From JBBSOK01 sp965219125 (GTDB taxonomy: Bacteria > Bacteroidota > Bacteroidia > Flavobacteriales > Flavobacteriaceae), in contig CBDCMO010000002.1 of assembly GCA_965219125.1 (NCBI GenBank), positions 558,001-622,000 of the forward strand: a DNA stretch of 64,000 nucleotides, read 5' to 3'. The translations under genes were made by a program, and so were the position numbers. The notes under the pieces were generated by a model. It searched no databases and had not been told where the DNA came from. It saw only the letters and a list, made by a program, of their open reading frames with translations. How positions within the stretch are numbered: position 1 is the first letter of the stretch; every line of letters begins with the position of its first letter. Shown here piece after piece: positions 32,184 through 42,157 of this stretch.

Positions 32184-33662
32184 GTGAACCCTAAAAAAAT
32201 AATTCCGCTCCTACTCGGCCCTATTCTTTTCTTTGTACTACAATCCCTCAACACGCCAGAAGGAATGCCGGACCCGGCGTATGATGTACTTTGCGCAACC
32301 CTGTGGATTGCCATTTGGTGGGTTAGTGAAGCTGTGCCAATTGCCGTAACGGCCTTATTGCCCATCGTTTTGTTTCCGCTTACGGGCGCGCTAGATCTTT
32401 CCACAACCACCGCATCCTACGGGCATAAATATATATTTCTGTATTTGGGCGGTTTTATAATAGCCATCGCCATTGAAAAATGGAATCTTCACAAACGCAT
32501 TGCACTATATATAATCCGAGGTATTGGCACCAACGTTTCAAAAATAATTTTAGGGTTTATGATTGCTACGGCTTTTCTTTCTATGTGGATTTCAAACACC
32601 GCCACCGCCGTAATGATGCTCCCAATCGGGATGAGTATTGTAGCACAGCTAAAGGACAATCCATCCACCGATGTAAATGAAAACCTAATCTTCGGAAAAG
32701 CACTCATGCTCGGCATTGCCTACTCCGCTTCCATTGGTGGTATTTCCACACTTATAGGCACACCACCAAATCTTGTACTGGCAGGTTATGTTGAAGAAGT
32801 TTATAATATTGAAATAACCTTTTGGCAATGGATGAAGTTTGGTTTGCCAATCGCTTTAATCTTACTTGCGTTGTGTTGGTATTATCTTACGCATTTCGCC
32901 TTCAAATTCAAACAAAAAACATTTCCCGGCGGCAAAGAAGAAATTATGCGTCTAACCAAGGAATTGGGACCCATGAAACGTGAAGAAAAAACAGTACTCG
33001 CCATCTTTACACTTACAGCCGTTTGTTGGATTGGTAGATCCTTTTTTCTAGAACCCTTTATCCCCGGAATAGATGATACCATTATAGCCATAGCCGCCGG
33101 AATTATTCTCTTTACGCTACCCGCCAATAAAAATAAGGATCGAATTATAAAATGGGAAGACGCCATAAACATTCCGTGGGGCATCATTCTACTCTTTGGT
33201 GGTGGTATGGCATTGGCAGCAAGTTTTGAAAGCACCGGGCTTGCAGCATGGCTTGGGCAACAAATAACATTACTTAGAGGCTTGCCGCTGTTTGTATTGA
33301 TTTTGGTGATAATAACTGCCGTAAATTTTATTACAGAATTTACATCAAACCTAGCTACTACCGCAATGCTGTTACCAATATTGGCGCCTATTGCCATAGG
33401 TTTGGGTGTGAATCCGTATGTTTTAATGGTGGCAACAACCGTTGCTGCTTCTTGTGCATTTATGCTTCCAGTAGCAACGCCGCCAAACGCGGTTGTTTTT
33501 GGCTCAGGGTATCTTCGCATTCCAGATATGGTAAAAAGCGGTTTCGCAATGAATATTCTTTCAATTATAATTCTAACATTAATGGTTTATTTTCTGCTTC
33601 CATTTGTTTGGAATTTTAATCCGTTGGAACTTTCACCTGAATTTTTTACGAAAACAAACTAA
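32184..33662 (+). CDS. DASS / SLC13 family anion symporter
   Basis: 492 residues from a GTG at 32184, which gives MNPKKIIPLLLGPILFF. A TTG at 32109 would add 25 polar residues unlike the family. About 11 membrane helices. The two substrate and sodium-binding hairpins carry SNTATAVMMLPIG and TSNLATTAMLLPIL, the duplicated SNT motif of SLC13 carriers such as VcINDY. It imports dicarboxylates such as succinate, or sulfate, with Na+. WVSEAVPIAVTALLPI near the N-terminus is also typical. The substrate is not resolved. Confidence 0.93.
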   Translation: MNPKKIIPLLLGPILFFVLQSLNTPEGMPDPAYDVLCATLWIAIWWVSEAVPIAVTALLPIVLFPLTGALDLSTTTASYGHKYIFLYLGGFIIAIAIEKWNLHKRIALYIIRGIGTNVSKIILGFMIATAFLSMWISNTATAVMMLPIGMSIVAQLKDNPSTDVNENLIFGKALMLGIAYSASIGGISTLIGTPPNLVLAGYVEEVYNIEITFWQWMKFGLPIALILLALCWYYLTHFAFKFKQKTFPGGKEEIMRLTKELGPMKREEKTVLAIFTLTAVCWIGRSFFLEPFIPGIDDTIIAIAAGIILFTLPANKNKDRIIKWEDAINIPWGIILLFGGGMALAASFESTGLAAWLGQQITLLRGLPLFVLILVIITAVNFITEFTSNLATTAMLLPILAPIAIGLGVNPYVLMVATTVAASCAFMLPVATPPNAVVFGSGYLRIPDMVKSGFAMNILSIIILTLMVYFLLPFVWNFNPLELSPEFFTKTN

Positions 33663-33778
33663 ATTTTGGGATAACAATTGAAAGTCGAAATCTATAACTA
33701 TATAATGTTTTCATCTGTTGAGAATTTGATACGTTTTAAATCCTAAAATGCTTACTTTTATTTCAAATTAACCGAACC

Positions 33779-35797
33779 ATGAAAAACACAGTAATCCTAT
33801 TATTATCAATACTCACAATAACTTCTTGCACAAACAAAAGCTCTTCAGAAAAAAAGTTTATTGAAATTACGGGGACAGATTCCGGTTTAAATCCTGGCGA
33901 TAACTTTTATCGTTATGCAAATGGTAAGTGGTACGATTCGGTGCCGATTCCTGCTTCCCAAGCCGGGGTTGGAGCTTATATGTTTATGAATTATCCACAA
34001 CGTCTGCGCCTACAAGCAATTTTGGATAGTGTTTCGCAAGCAAAAAATCCCGAAGGAAGCATTGCGCAAAAAGTTGGCGACTTTTATGCTTCGGGAATGG
34101 ATACGGTAACCATCAACAAACGTGGTTACGAACCCATAAAACCAACCCTTGAAAAGATTGATGCAATAGTAGATGTACCGAATTTAATGATGTTTGTGGC
34201 AAATGAAATGAAGGTAAACAACGGTTCTATAATGGCTTTTGGCGTTGGTGCAGATGATAAAAATAGCAGTATGAATATTGCGCACACCTACCAAACGGGT
34301 CTCGGTTTGCCGGATAGAGATTATTATTTTAAAACAGATTCTTCAACCGTCGCAATAAACGATGGGTATAAATCATTCATCGCCACATTATTTCAACTTA
34401 CGGGAAGTGATGCTGCAACTGCCAAAAAAGATGCTGGTGTGGTTTACAATATTGAAAAACAACTCGCTACCTCCCACAGAACAAGGGTTGAACGCCGCGA
34501 TGTAATTGCAAATTACAATATGATGGCAGTTTCAGATCTTGAAAAATCGCAACCCAATATTGGTTGGAATAACTTTCTTAAACAATTAGGCGCAAAAACC
34601 GATTCTATCGATGTGGCGCAACCCGCTTATTATGTTAAGCTAAATGAAGTTTTAAAATCAATTCCTATTAATGATTGGAAATTATATCTAAAGGCAAATG
34701 CAATTAGCGGTTATGCAAATGAGTTAAGTAAACCTTTTGTAGATGCCGCTTTTGAGTATACCAAAATTATTTCGGGACAAGCCGTTCAAAAAACGCGTGG
34801 CGAAATAATGGCAAGTGCGGTAGACAATTATTTGGGTGAAGCCTTGGGAGAATTATATGTGAAGAAATATTTTCCTGAAGACGCCAAAGAACGAATGTTA
34901 GATTTGGTGAATAATATTCAAAAAGCGTACGCCAAAAGAATTGATAAACTAGAATGGATGAGCGACAGCACAAAAATAAAAGCAAAGGAAAAACTGTCCG
35001 CGATGACCAAGAAAATTGGCTATCCCGATAAATGGATAGATTACAGCGATGTGAAAATTGCAAGAGACAAATATTTTGAAAACATTGTTTCTGCCGCTGC
35101 TGCTTCATACGAGCGCGAATTGGCAAAATTGGGCAAGGCTGTAGATAAGACAGAATGGTACACGACACCTTCAACCGTTACGGCGTATAACAATCCTTCG
35201 GCAAATGAAATTGTTTTTCCGGCAGGTATTTTACAATCACCTTACTTTGATAATGATGCAGACGATGCGCTTAATTACGGTGGAATCGGAATGGTAATTG
35301 GCCACGAAATTACACACACGTTTGACGATCAAGGTGCGCAATTTGACAAAGATGGAAACGTAAAAAACTGGTGGACAAAGGATGATTACGCTAAGTTTAA
35401 GGAAAGAATAAAACAAGTAATTGATCAATACAGCACCTTTACGGTTTTGGACAGTTTAAATATTAATGGCGATATGACGGTTGGTGAAAACACGGCTGAC
35501 ATAGCAGGAATAGCCGTAGCATACGACGCTTTTAAAATGACAAAAGAAGGACAGGATACCACAAAAGTGGGCAATTTTACGCCAGACCAACGTTTCTTTT
35601 TGTCGATTGCCAGAATCTGGAAAGTTAAGATGAAAGATGAATATCTTCGACTTTGGATTAATAACAATCCGCATTCTCCACCGCTTTGGCGCGTTAATGG
35701 GCCGCTTATGAATACAAGTCCGTTTTATGATGCGTTCGATGTAAAATCTACCGATAAAATGTATTTGCCAAAAGAAGATAGGATTACTATTTGGTAA
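33779..35797 (+). CDS. M13 family zinc metallopeptidase, lipoprotein
   Basis: 672 residues, neprilysin/PepO type. Lipoprotein signal LLSILTITSC with Cys17. The large N-terminal helical domain shows NFYRYANGKWYDS and GLGLPDRDYYF. The catalytic domain has HEITHTFDDQGAQF (zinc His pair and Glu near residue 510) and GENTADIAG (third zinc ligand). NAYY is replaced by VTAYNNPSANEIVFPAGIL, the usual substrate strand. It is probably anchored in the outer or inner membrane and degrades peptides. It lies alone with a strong terminator behind it. Confidence 0.95.
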   Translation: MKNTVILLLSILTITSCTNKSSSEKKFIEITGTDSGLNPGDNFYRYANGKWYDSVPIPASQAGVGAYMFMNYPQRLRLQAILDSVSQAKNPEGSIAQKVGDFYASGMDTVTINKRGYEPIKPTLEKIDAIVDVPNLMMFVANEMKVNNGSIMAFGVGADDKNSSMNIAHTYQTGLGLPDRDYYFKTDSSTVAINDGYKSFIATLFQLTGSDAATAKKDAGVVYNIEKQLATSHRTRVERRDVIANYNMMAVSDLEKSQPNIGWNNFLKQLGAKTDSIDVAQPAYYVKLNEVLKSIPINDWKLYLKANAISGYANELSKPFVDAAFEYTKIISGQAVQKTRGEIMASAVDNYLGEALGELYVKKYFPEDAKERMLDLVNNIQKAYAKRIDKLEWMSDSTKIKAKEKLSAMTKKIGYPDKWIDYSDVKIARDKYFENIVSAAAASYERELAKLGKAVDKTEWYTTPSTVTAYNNPSANEIVFPAGILQSPYFDNDADDALNYGGIGMVIGHEITHTFDDQGAQFDKDGNVKNWWTKDDYAKFKERIKQVIDQYSTFTVLDSLNINGDMTVGENTADIAGIAVAYDAFKMTKEGQDTTKVGNFTPDQRFFLSIARIWKVKMKDEYLRLWINNNPHSPPLWRVNGPLMNTSPFYDAFDVKSTDKMYLPKEDRITIW

Positions 35798-35818
35798 ACT
35801 AAGAACGGAATATATATT

Positions 35819-35854
35819 AAATCCTCTTTCAGATTTATAGTTGAAAGAGGATTT
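35819..35854 (+). terminator. Terminator of the M13 peptidase gene
   Basis: AAATCCTCTTTCA pairs with TTGAAAGAGGATTT around a short loop, 22 bases after the stop, followed by GTGTTTT. Confidence 0.8.
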
Positions 35855-36015
35855 GTGTTTTCGAATTAAAACCGTTTTTTCAAATTGATCGTATAATGAA
35901 AATAGTATCAATATCTCTTGCTGAAATACTATAAAAAATCATTCAACATAATGTTACAAAAGTCTTAAACCGTCTTTAAAATATAGAGAATTGACGTAAG
36001 TTATCCACTTATAAA

Positions 36016-37872
36016 ATGAAAAGAAAAATGCAAAACAATAAAATGCAAGATTACATAAAAGAAGTATTGAAAAATATGCCAACAGATTGGTTGGGCTTAA
36101 CAACACACAGATTGGATATTTATGATGAAGAATTAGCAAAAACTGAATTTTTACAAGATTTTGAAAAATTATATAAAAACAATAATGCTGAAACCAATGC
36201 CTTATGTAAATTACCAACGGCTTACGATTATATTCGGCTTGGGCATCCATTATCGTGCATTTTGGAATGGGCAATTGCTAATTTGAACAATATAGAATCT
36301 GAAAATGTAATTGGCTTTTCTTCAAAAACAATCCCAATGTTGGCAATTCTTCGGAAGAATTTATTGGAAAATAAAAAAACCCAAATTCTTTATTCAGGCG
36401 AATTACCAACTTATTTTAATGCTGAATTAATCAAAAAAGTTTACGGTTATAATTTTGAAATAAAGCAAATTGAAAAATTATCTGAAATTTCAAAATATGG
36501 TGGAAGCACAATATATATTTCAGAAAAAAATGAATTTCAAGTTACAGAACGCAATAATAATATTGATTTCTACCTAAATCTTCACGCGCATCTTGGAAGT
36601 GTTCTAGTAATAAACGGCGAAAAAAACAAACAATATATTGCAGATATTCAACACGTAAGAAGAAGGGAAACAATTGCAATGACGCCTGCTAATTGTCTTT
36701 CAGCTTTAAATTCATTGACGGAAAAAGCTCCTTTTCAAAATACTGAAGATAATAAAACAGCTGACAAAAAGAGTGTTGTAAATTCAATTAAGGAAATTAC
36801 GGGTTCGCCTACAAAAGCGCTTGTTGGCTCCAGCGGATTATCAATTCAATATGCCATCATGATGGCTTTAATTCACGATGCAGTTGAAAATCATAAAGAC
36901 AAACAAATCAAATTTATTGTTCCACCAAATTGTTACGGCGGCACAAACGACCAAGCAAGACGCGTTGCTGCAACCTTAAAAAATGTTGAAATCGTAGATT
37001 TACCCGTTGATGGCGACAACGAAATGGTAAATAGTATTGAAATTATTCTGGAGAAAATTGCAAAGGAGGATGCCATTCCATATATCATTGCCGAAATTCC
37101 AACAAATCCAAGGGTTGAAGTTCCAGATCTTGAAAACTTAAAAGCAGTTTTAAGCAAGAAAAGAAAAACCAAAAAAGGTGAAAAAGCGATTGCTCCTGTT
37201 TTTATTCTAGATCAAACATTTTGCCCAAACTATCAATTTTTAGGGGAAGGCGAAATACTTTCAACCGTGAGAACTCTTTCGTATGCAAGTGGTTCAAAAT
37301 TTCCGAGCGGCGGAAAATGTACGGCTGGTTATGTGGTAGGAAATTCAAAAACGCAGGATTTGATGGATAAAATTGAAATTCATTTAAAAATTTGCGATAA
37401 TGAAGCTACCGAACTTCAATATGAAATTTTGGCAAAGCAATTGCCATCAATGAATAAACGTATTAATGAGGCATATAAAAATACGCGAGAATTTGTTCAC
37501 TACATTCACGATAAATTACCTGATGCAAAAATCAATTTCGTTTCAGATACATTGGCCGAACAAGGTTTTATGCCATCCGTTTTTTCATTAGATCTGCCAA
37601 CAAAAGGAAATACGGACGAAGAAAAAGAAGCACATAAAAGAGAACTTAATTTAAAACTAATCAATTTAATGATTACTGAAATTCCGGAGGAAAGTAAATT
37701 CTGTGTGAGTTACGGACAGTTAAAAGGACTTTATTGGACGATTCCCGCAACCTCGACGCAGGGAACTACAAAAGAAGGCGATAAAGATTATATTGTGCGC
37801 GCATCACTTTCTCCAAACCTAGATTTGGAACGCCACAAAGAAGTGTTTCTAAAGTTTGTTAGACAAATTTAA
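36016..37872 (+). CDS. PLP-dependent enzyme of the Cys/Met metabolism type
   Basis: 618 residues, longer than the 380 to 430 of typical cystathionine gamma-synthase family members. The N-terminal 250 residues are an additional domain I do not recognise. The fold type I core follows: VGSSGLSIQYAIMMAL, VPPNCYGGTNDQARR, IIAEIPTNPRVEVPDL, VFILDQTF (Asp that binds the pyridine ring) and ASGSKFPSGGKCTAGYVVG with the probable Schiff-base Lys. Reaction unknown, probably sulfur amino acid elimination or transfer in the cytoplasm. The DUF2200 gene overlaps its end. Confidence 0.85.
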   Translation: MKRKMQNNKMQDYIKEVLKNMPTDWLGLTTHRLDIYDEELAKTEFLQDFEKLYKNNNAETNALCKLPTAYDYIRLGHPLSCILEWAIANLNNIESENVIGFSSKTIPMLAILRKNLLENKKTQILYSGELPTYFNAELIKKVYGYNFEIKQIEKLSEISKYGGSTIYISEKNEFQVTERNNNIDFYLNLHAHLGSVLVINGEKNKQYIADIQHVRRRETIAMTPANCLSALNSLTEKAPFQNTEDNKTADKKSVVNSIKEITGSPTKALVGSSGLSIQYAIMMALIHDAVENHKDKQIKFIVPPNCYGGTNDQARRVAATLKNVEIVDLPVDGDNEMVNSIEIILEKIAKEDAIPYIIAEIPTNPRVEVPDLENLKAVLSKKRKTKKGEKAIAPVFILDQTFCPNYQFLGEGEILSTVRTLSYASGSKFPSGGKCTAGYVVGNSKTQDLMDKIEIHLKICDNEATELQYEILAKQLPSMNKRINEAYKNTREFVHYIHDKLPDAKINFVSDTLAEQGFMPSVFSLDLPTKGNTDEEKEAHKRELNLKLINLMITEIPEESKFCVSYGQLKGLYWTIPATSTQGTTKEGDKDYIVRASLSPNLDLERHKEVFLKFVRQI

Positions 37873-37879
37873 TATTGTT

Positions 37880-38230
37880 TTGAAAAAAGAAAATCTTTTC
37901 AAACTGCCTTTCGCAAATGTTTATCCTTATTACATAGCGAAAGTGGAGAAAAAGGGACGAACCAAAGATGAATTAGATAGTATAATCTGTTGGTTAACAG
38001 GTTATGGCCAAAACCAATTGGCGCAAAAAATAGAAAAGAATACCAATTTTGAGAATTTTTACAATCAGGCACCGCAAATTAATCCAAACGCTAAAAAAAT
38101 TACTGGCGTAATATGCGGAATTCGAGTTGAGGAAATTGAAGATCCACTAATGCAAAAAATACGTTATTTGGATAAACTTGTAGATGAATTGGCAAAGGGA
38201 AAACCAATGTCAACCATTTTAAGATCGTAA
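37880..38230 (+). CDS. DUF2200 protein
   Basis: About 117 residues from TTG at 37880, which gives MKKENLFKLPFANVYPYYI as in the family. A TTG at 37856 overlapping the previous gene is also possible. KKGRTKDELDSIICWLTGY, NPNAKKITGVICGIRVEEIEDPLMQKIRYLDKLVDELAKGKPM are strongly conserved in DUF2200, a cytoplasmic family of unknown function. It lies a few bases after the PLP enzyme and is probably co-transcribed. Confidence 0.9.
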   Translation: MKKENLFKLPFANVYPYYIAKVEKKGRTKDELDSIICWLTGYGQNQLAQKIEKNTNFENFYNQAPQINPNAKKITGVICGIRVEEIEDPLMQKIRYLDKLVDELAKGKPMSTILRS

Positions 38231-38264
38231 TCCAATATTGATAAATGCTTTAAACTATACCTCG

Positions 38265-38272
38265 TATTTTTG
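38265..38272 (+). promoter_or_regulatory. Candidate -7 box (TATTTTTG) for the Kir gene
   Basis: Matches TAnnTTTG 36 bases before the ATG at 38309. Confidence 0.45.
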
Positions 38273-38308
38273 TACTTTTAACAGCAACTTTCCAAACCAA
38301 CCCAATTA

Positions 38309-39259
38309 ATGCTCTCCCGAAACTCCACAGGCAAATACAGCGCTCAAAAATTTAACGATTTTGGTCTCGGCGAAAAGGCAACGGCAGACTCCTATCGGTC
38401 TATTGGAAAAAACGGTTCCTTTAATGTAAAAAAGATAAATATCCCTTTTTTTGAGCGACTTAATTTTTTCCACGAATTAGTCACAATGCCTTGGAGCCGC
38501 TTCTTTCTCATCATTGTTTTAGTTTATAATTTAGTAAATATTCTTTTTGCCACTATTTATCTACTTGTTGGAACGCAGCACCTAACGGGCATTGTTGCAG
38601 GTACTACTTGGGAAAATTTTATGGAAGCTTTCTTCTTTAGCGCCCAAACTATTACCACCTTGGGTTATGGACGCATTGCGCCTATTGGTTTGGTAAGCAA
38701 TATTGTGGCCGCCACAGAATCATTACTTGGCCTATTATCTTTCGCATTTGTAACCGGTTTAATTTATGGGCGGTTCTCAAAACCATTGGCAAAATTAAAA
38801 TACAGTCTTTACGCAGTTATGGCACCATATCAAGACATAAATGGCTTTATGTTTCGCGTAGTAAATCCGCATAAAAACCAACTTATGGAAGCTGAAGTTA
38901 CCGCCGCCTTGTCAATGAGAAAAGTAGATTCTAACCTGCGAGAATTTTTTACGTTGGAGTTGGAACGCTCCAAAGTTGCATTTTTACCATTCACGTGGAC
39001 AATTGTACACCCAATTACAGAAGAAAGCCCATTATTTAAATTTACGAAAGATGAACTTGAAACGCGGGACGTGGAATTTATAATTATGATGAAAGCCTTT
39101 GATGAATCTTTCTCGCAAACCGTATATTCGCGCACTTCATACAAGGCAAATGAAATTAAATGGGGCGAAAAGTTTGTGTATATTATAAATCACGAAACCG
39201 GTAAAACCGTAATTGATATAAGCCGTATAGATGAAACTGAAATGGCACCTTTAAATTAA
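38309..39259 (+). CDS. Inward-rectifier type potassium channel (KirBac)
   Basis: 316 residues. The slide helix and first membrane helix (WSRFFLIIVLVYNLVNILFATIYLL) are followed by a pore helix and the selectivity filter TTLGYGRIAPIG, then the second helix. The C-terminal 160 residues (FRVVNPHKNQLMEAEVTAAL, FLPFTWTIVHPITEESPLF) form the cytoplasmic immunoglobulin-like domain of Kir channels. The protein mediates K+ flux across the inner membrane. The filter GYGR is that of KirBac rather than GYGD of voltage-gated channels. Confidence 0.94.
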   Translation: MLSRNSTGKYSAQKFNDFGLGEKATADSYRSIGKNGSFNVKKINIPFFERLNFFHELVTMPWSRFFLIIVLVYNLVNILFATIYLLVGTQHLTGIVAGTTWENFMEAFFFSAQTITTLGYGRIAPIGLVSNIVAATESLLGLLSFAFVTGLIYGRFSKPLAKLKYSLYAVMAPYQDINGFMFRVVNPHKNQLMEAEVTAALSMRKVDSNLREFFTLELERSKVAFLPFTWTIVHPITEESPLFKFTKDELETRDVEFIIMMKAFDESFSQTVYSRTSYKANEIKWGEKFVYIINHETGKTVIDISRIDETEMAPLN

Positions 39260-39296
39260 ATTTGATGACTAACAATTTTCAGTAAATATTAAAAAT

Positions 39297-39752
39297 ATGA
39301 CTTCAAAAGCTTTAAATCCACAAGACTATATTGCCGAATTGCCCCTGAAAAGGCAAGATGCAATGCAAAAACTTCGCGTAACCCTTACCAACAATTTGCC
39401 AATGGGTTTTGAAGAAATTATGCAATACGGAATGATAAGTTATGTTGTGCCTCACACAATTTATCCCAAAGGTTACCATTGCAAACCTAAAGATGCATTG
39501 CCATTTTTGAGCATTGCATCGCAAAAAAACAACATAAGTATTTACCATATGGGAATTTATGCCATTCCAGAATTATTGGATTGGTTTGTAGCTGAATACC
39601 CGAAACACATAAAAACAAAATTGGATATGGGAAAAAGCTGCATGCGTTTTAAAAAAATGGAAACAATTCCGTATGCATTGATTGGTGAATTAGCATCAAA
39701 AATGACTCCTGCAGATTGGATCAAAACATACGAAACCAAATATAGAAAATAA
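39297..39752 (+). CDS. DUF1801 protein
   Basis: 151 residues. MQKLRVTLTNNLPMGFEEIMQYGMISYVVP and KNNISIYHMG, then LDMGKSCMRFKKMETIP, match DUF1801 (YdhG-like). This is a small soluble domain of the SHOCT/frataxin-like fold with uncertain role, sometimes linked to metal or intracellular iron. It is followed in the same reading frame by the DUF1853 gene. Confidence 0.9.
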   Translation: MTSKALNPQDYIAELPLKRQDAMQKLRVTLTNNLPMGFEEIMQYGMISYVVPHTIYPKGYHCKPKDALPFLSIASQKNNISIYHMGIYAIPELLDWFVAEYPKHIKTKLDMGKSCMRFKKMETIPYALIGELASKMTPADWIKTYETKYRK

Positions 39753-39755
39753 CAC

Positions 39756-40619
39756 ATCGACTATCACGAAATTCTTACAAACTTTAGAAATACGCCCGAT
39801 TTAAAAATTAATTCGGAACAATATCCTTTTCATTATTTTGAATTTAATTCAGAAAAAATTGCTAAAACCGATTTTATGTTTCGGACAGAAAATGTTCTGG
39901 GAAGGCAGGCTGAAGCTTGTTTTGAAGCATTTCTGAAACAATCCAAAGACTTTCAAATTTTGGCTTCAAATCTTCAAATAAATACTTCGGCTCCGCTAAG
40001 TAGCCGTAATTCGAAATTGCTCAATAATCAAATTGGAAACAGGACATTAGGCGAGTTGGATTATATAATTAGAAATCTTATTTCAAACGAAATCATTCAT
40101 ATTGAATTAGCTTGCAAGTTTTATCTTTTTGATGAAAATGCAGGTTTTACGGCTGAAGAAAAATGGATTGGCCCAAACCGAAAAGATTCTTTGTTTGATA
40201 AATTGGAAAAGGTAAAATTGAAGCAATTTCCATTAATCAATTCCGCTGAGACAAAATTGAAACTTCGCGAACTAAAAATTCCATTTCCAACCCGACAGGA
40301 ATTATGTTTAAAAGCGTTTTTATTTCTTCCGAAGCAATTGGAATTTACAAATTTTTCAGAGGAGATTCAAAGTTGTATTGTGGGTTATTATATTCATTTT
40401 AATGAATTTGAAAATGAAAAAAAAGAAGCGCTATTCGCAATGCCAGAAAAGAAAGAATGGCTGTTACCTGTAGATTTTATTAAGGATTGGTTTTCACATT
40501 TTGAAATTAAACTAAAAATTGAAGAACAAATTCAGAATAATAAATCTCCCTTAGTTTATAAGAAAACTGGCAAAGAAATTATAAAACTTTTTGTTGTAAG
40601 TTGGAATATAAAATGCTAG
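39756..40619 (+). CDS. DUF1853 protein with unclear start
   Basis: From the first ATG (39876) the protein is 247 residues. However, the frame is open for 41 codons before it, back to the stop of the DUF1801 gene, and that part (YHEILTNFRNTPDL) resembles the usual DUF1853 N-terminus. No ATG, GTG or TTG lies there, so a rare start (ATC at 39756 or ATT at 39771) or a damaged start is possible. The GELDYIIRN and HIELACKFYLF motifs recall a PD-(D/E)XK nuclease core. Function unknown. Confidence 0.8.
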   Translation: MDYHEILTNFRNTPDLKINSEQYPFHYFEFNSEKIAKTDFMFRTENVLGRQAEACFEAFLKQSKDFQILASNLQINTSAPLSSRNSKLLNNQIGNRTLGELDYIIRNLISNEIIHIELACKFYLFDENAGFTAEEKWIGPNRKDSLFDKLEKVKLKQFPLINSAETKLKLRELKIPFPTRQELCLKAFLFLPKQLEFTNFSEEIQSCIVGYYIHFNEFENEKKEALFAMPEKKEWLLPVDFIKDWFSHFEIKLKIEEQIQNNKSPLVYKKTGKEIIKLFVVSWNIKC

Positions 40620-40746
40620 TAGTGCGCATTACAAATGCTTTCAACCAAAAAAGTACGCTTTGTAAAAGCGCGCCAGATTATTTTGGTGATTGGCATTACA
40701 AATGCCTTAGACTAAAAAGAAACGCTATACAAATGTGCGCCCGGAT
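40620..40746. repeat. Intergenic direct repeats with GCATTACAAATGC
   Basis: GCATTACAAATGC occurs at 40627 and 40693, each followed by a pyrimidine-rich segment and a GCGC-containing word, with a third TACAAATG near 40727. A small dispersed repeat unit, of unknown role. Confidence 0.5.
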
Positions 40747-42138
40747 TTACTTCATTTCATATTTATCAAAAAGATAAACCAAGCTTGCCATTGCAGCCGC
40801 ACCTAATTGTAATTCGCGTTTATTTACTTTATCGAACGTATCCAGTGCGCTGTGGTGATAATCAAAATAACGCTGAGAATCTGGATTAAGGCCAGCCAAA
40901 ACCATTCCTTCGTGTTTTAAAGGACCAATATCTGCGCCGCTGTGACCCATAACAAAATTGTTGGTAAGGTAAGGTTCAAAAAGTGTTGACCAAGATTTTA
41001 TTTTTTGAAAATCATCATTATCTGCATCAAAACTAAAACCTCTTGGTGTAAAACCGCCGCTGTCACTTTCAAGCGCAAAAACGTGATCTTCATTATTCTT
41101 CTTTGCCATTTCGGCATATTTATTACCTCCCGCTAATCCATTTTCTTCATTCATAAATAACACAACGCGAATAGAATAGTTTGGTTTGTAACCAATTTCT
41201 TTAAGTATATTAACAACTTCCATACTATGAACAACGCCAGCGCCGTCATCGTGCGATCCGTCTGCCATATCCCAACTATCCAAATGCCCGCCAACGGTTA
41301 TATATTTATTTGGGTATTTACTTCCTGTAATTTCGCCAATAACGTTATACGATTGTGCGTCTGGCCAAGTTTTACAGGTTTGTCTGAAATAAAATTTTAA
41401 ATCTGGCTTCAACTTTAAAGCTGCGCTTAAATAGGATGCGCCATTAGTGCTAATTGCGCAAGCAGGTATTTGCTGGCTTTCTGGCAGTTTGCCATAACTC
41501 ATTGCGCCGGTATGTGGAAAATCGTCTTGGCGCGATCCCATTGTTCTTACAACAACACCAACCGCTCCATATTTTGCAGCTTGCTCGGCACCAGAATAAC
41601 GTTGATCTACCGCACCGCCATAAGCAGCGCCTGTAGAAATTAATTTTTGGTCGAATGCTCTATTAAAAAAAACAATTTTCCCTTGAATTTTTTCTTTTCC
41701 CAAAGTTGCCAACTCCTCAAAATTTTGGACTTCAACCACTTCTGCCTTTAAGCCACCTTCTATTGTTGCTACCGAACCGCCCAATGCGCAAATGTCTGCC
41801 AAACTTGTTTCTCCCGGTGCGGTTTCAATATAAGCGTACTCTTTTATGCCACGAGTCCATTTTGGAACCATAACGGGTTGTAAGTAAACTTTGGATAAGC
41901 CCAATGTTTCCAACTGTTCTTTGGTGTATTGCACAGCGAGTTCAGCTTCTATTGAGCCTGAAAGTCTGCCGCCAATTTCATTGCTTAAATAATCCAACCA
42001 ATCATATGCTTTACCTTGCGTTAAAGCAATATCAAAAATCTGCCGTAATTTTGTTGAGTCTTCTACCCTATCTTTTTGAGCAAAAATTGACGTTGAAATG
42101 AAGAGGCAAATACTACCAATAAAAATGTATTTTTTCAT
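40747..42138 (-). CDS. Secreted M28 family aminopeptidase
   Basis: 463 residues with a Sec signal peptide (YIFIGSICLFISTSIFAQ). A protease-associated domain spans about 120 to 260. The M28 catalytic domain shows VGGHLDSWDMADGSHDDGAG (zinc ligands), LFMNEENGLAGG (catalytic and bridging Glu), ESDSGGF and the last His in YHHSALDTFDKV. It acts on peptides in the periplasm or outside the cell. It stands upstream of PPK2 in the opposite transcriptional sense only in distance: both are on the minus strand 19 bases apart, so they may share a transcript. Confidence 0.93.
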   Translation of the reverse strand: MKKYIFIGSICLFISTSIFAQKDRVEDSTKLRQIFDIALTQGKAYDWLDYLSNEIGGRLSGSIEAELAVQYTKEQLETLGLSKVYLQPVMVPKWTRGIKEYAYIETAPGETSLADICALGGSVATIEGGLKAEVVEVQNFEELATLGKEKIQGKIVFFNRAFDQKLISTGAAYGGAVDQRYSGAEQAAKYGAVGVVVRTMGSRQDDFPHTGAMSYGKLPESQQIPACAISTNGASYLSAALKLKPDLKFYFRQTCKTWPDAQSYNVIGEITGSKYPNKYITVGGHLDSWDMADGSHDDGAGVVHSMEVVNILKEIGYKPNYSIRVVLFMNEENGLAGGNKYAEMAKKNNEDHVFALESDSGGFTPRGFSFDADNDDFQKIKSWSTLFEPYLTNNFVMGHSGADIGPLKHEGMVLAGLNPDSQRYFDYHHSALDTFDKVNKRELQLGAAAMASLVYLFDKYEMK

Positions 42139-42157
42139 TTTGAAATAAATTAATTAT

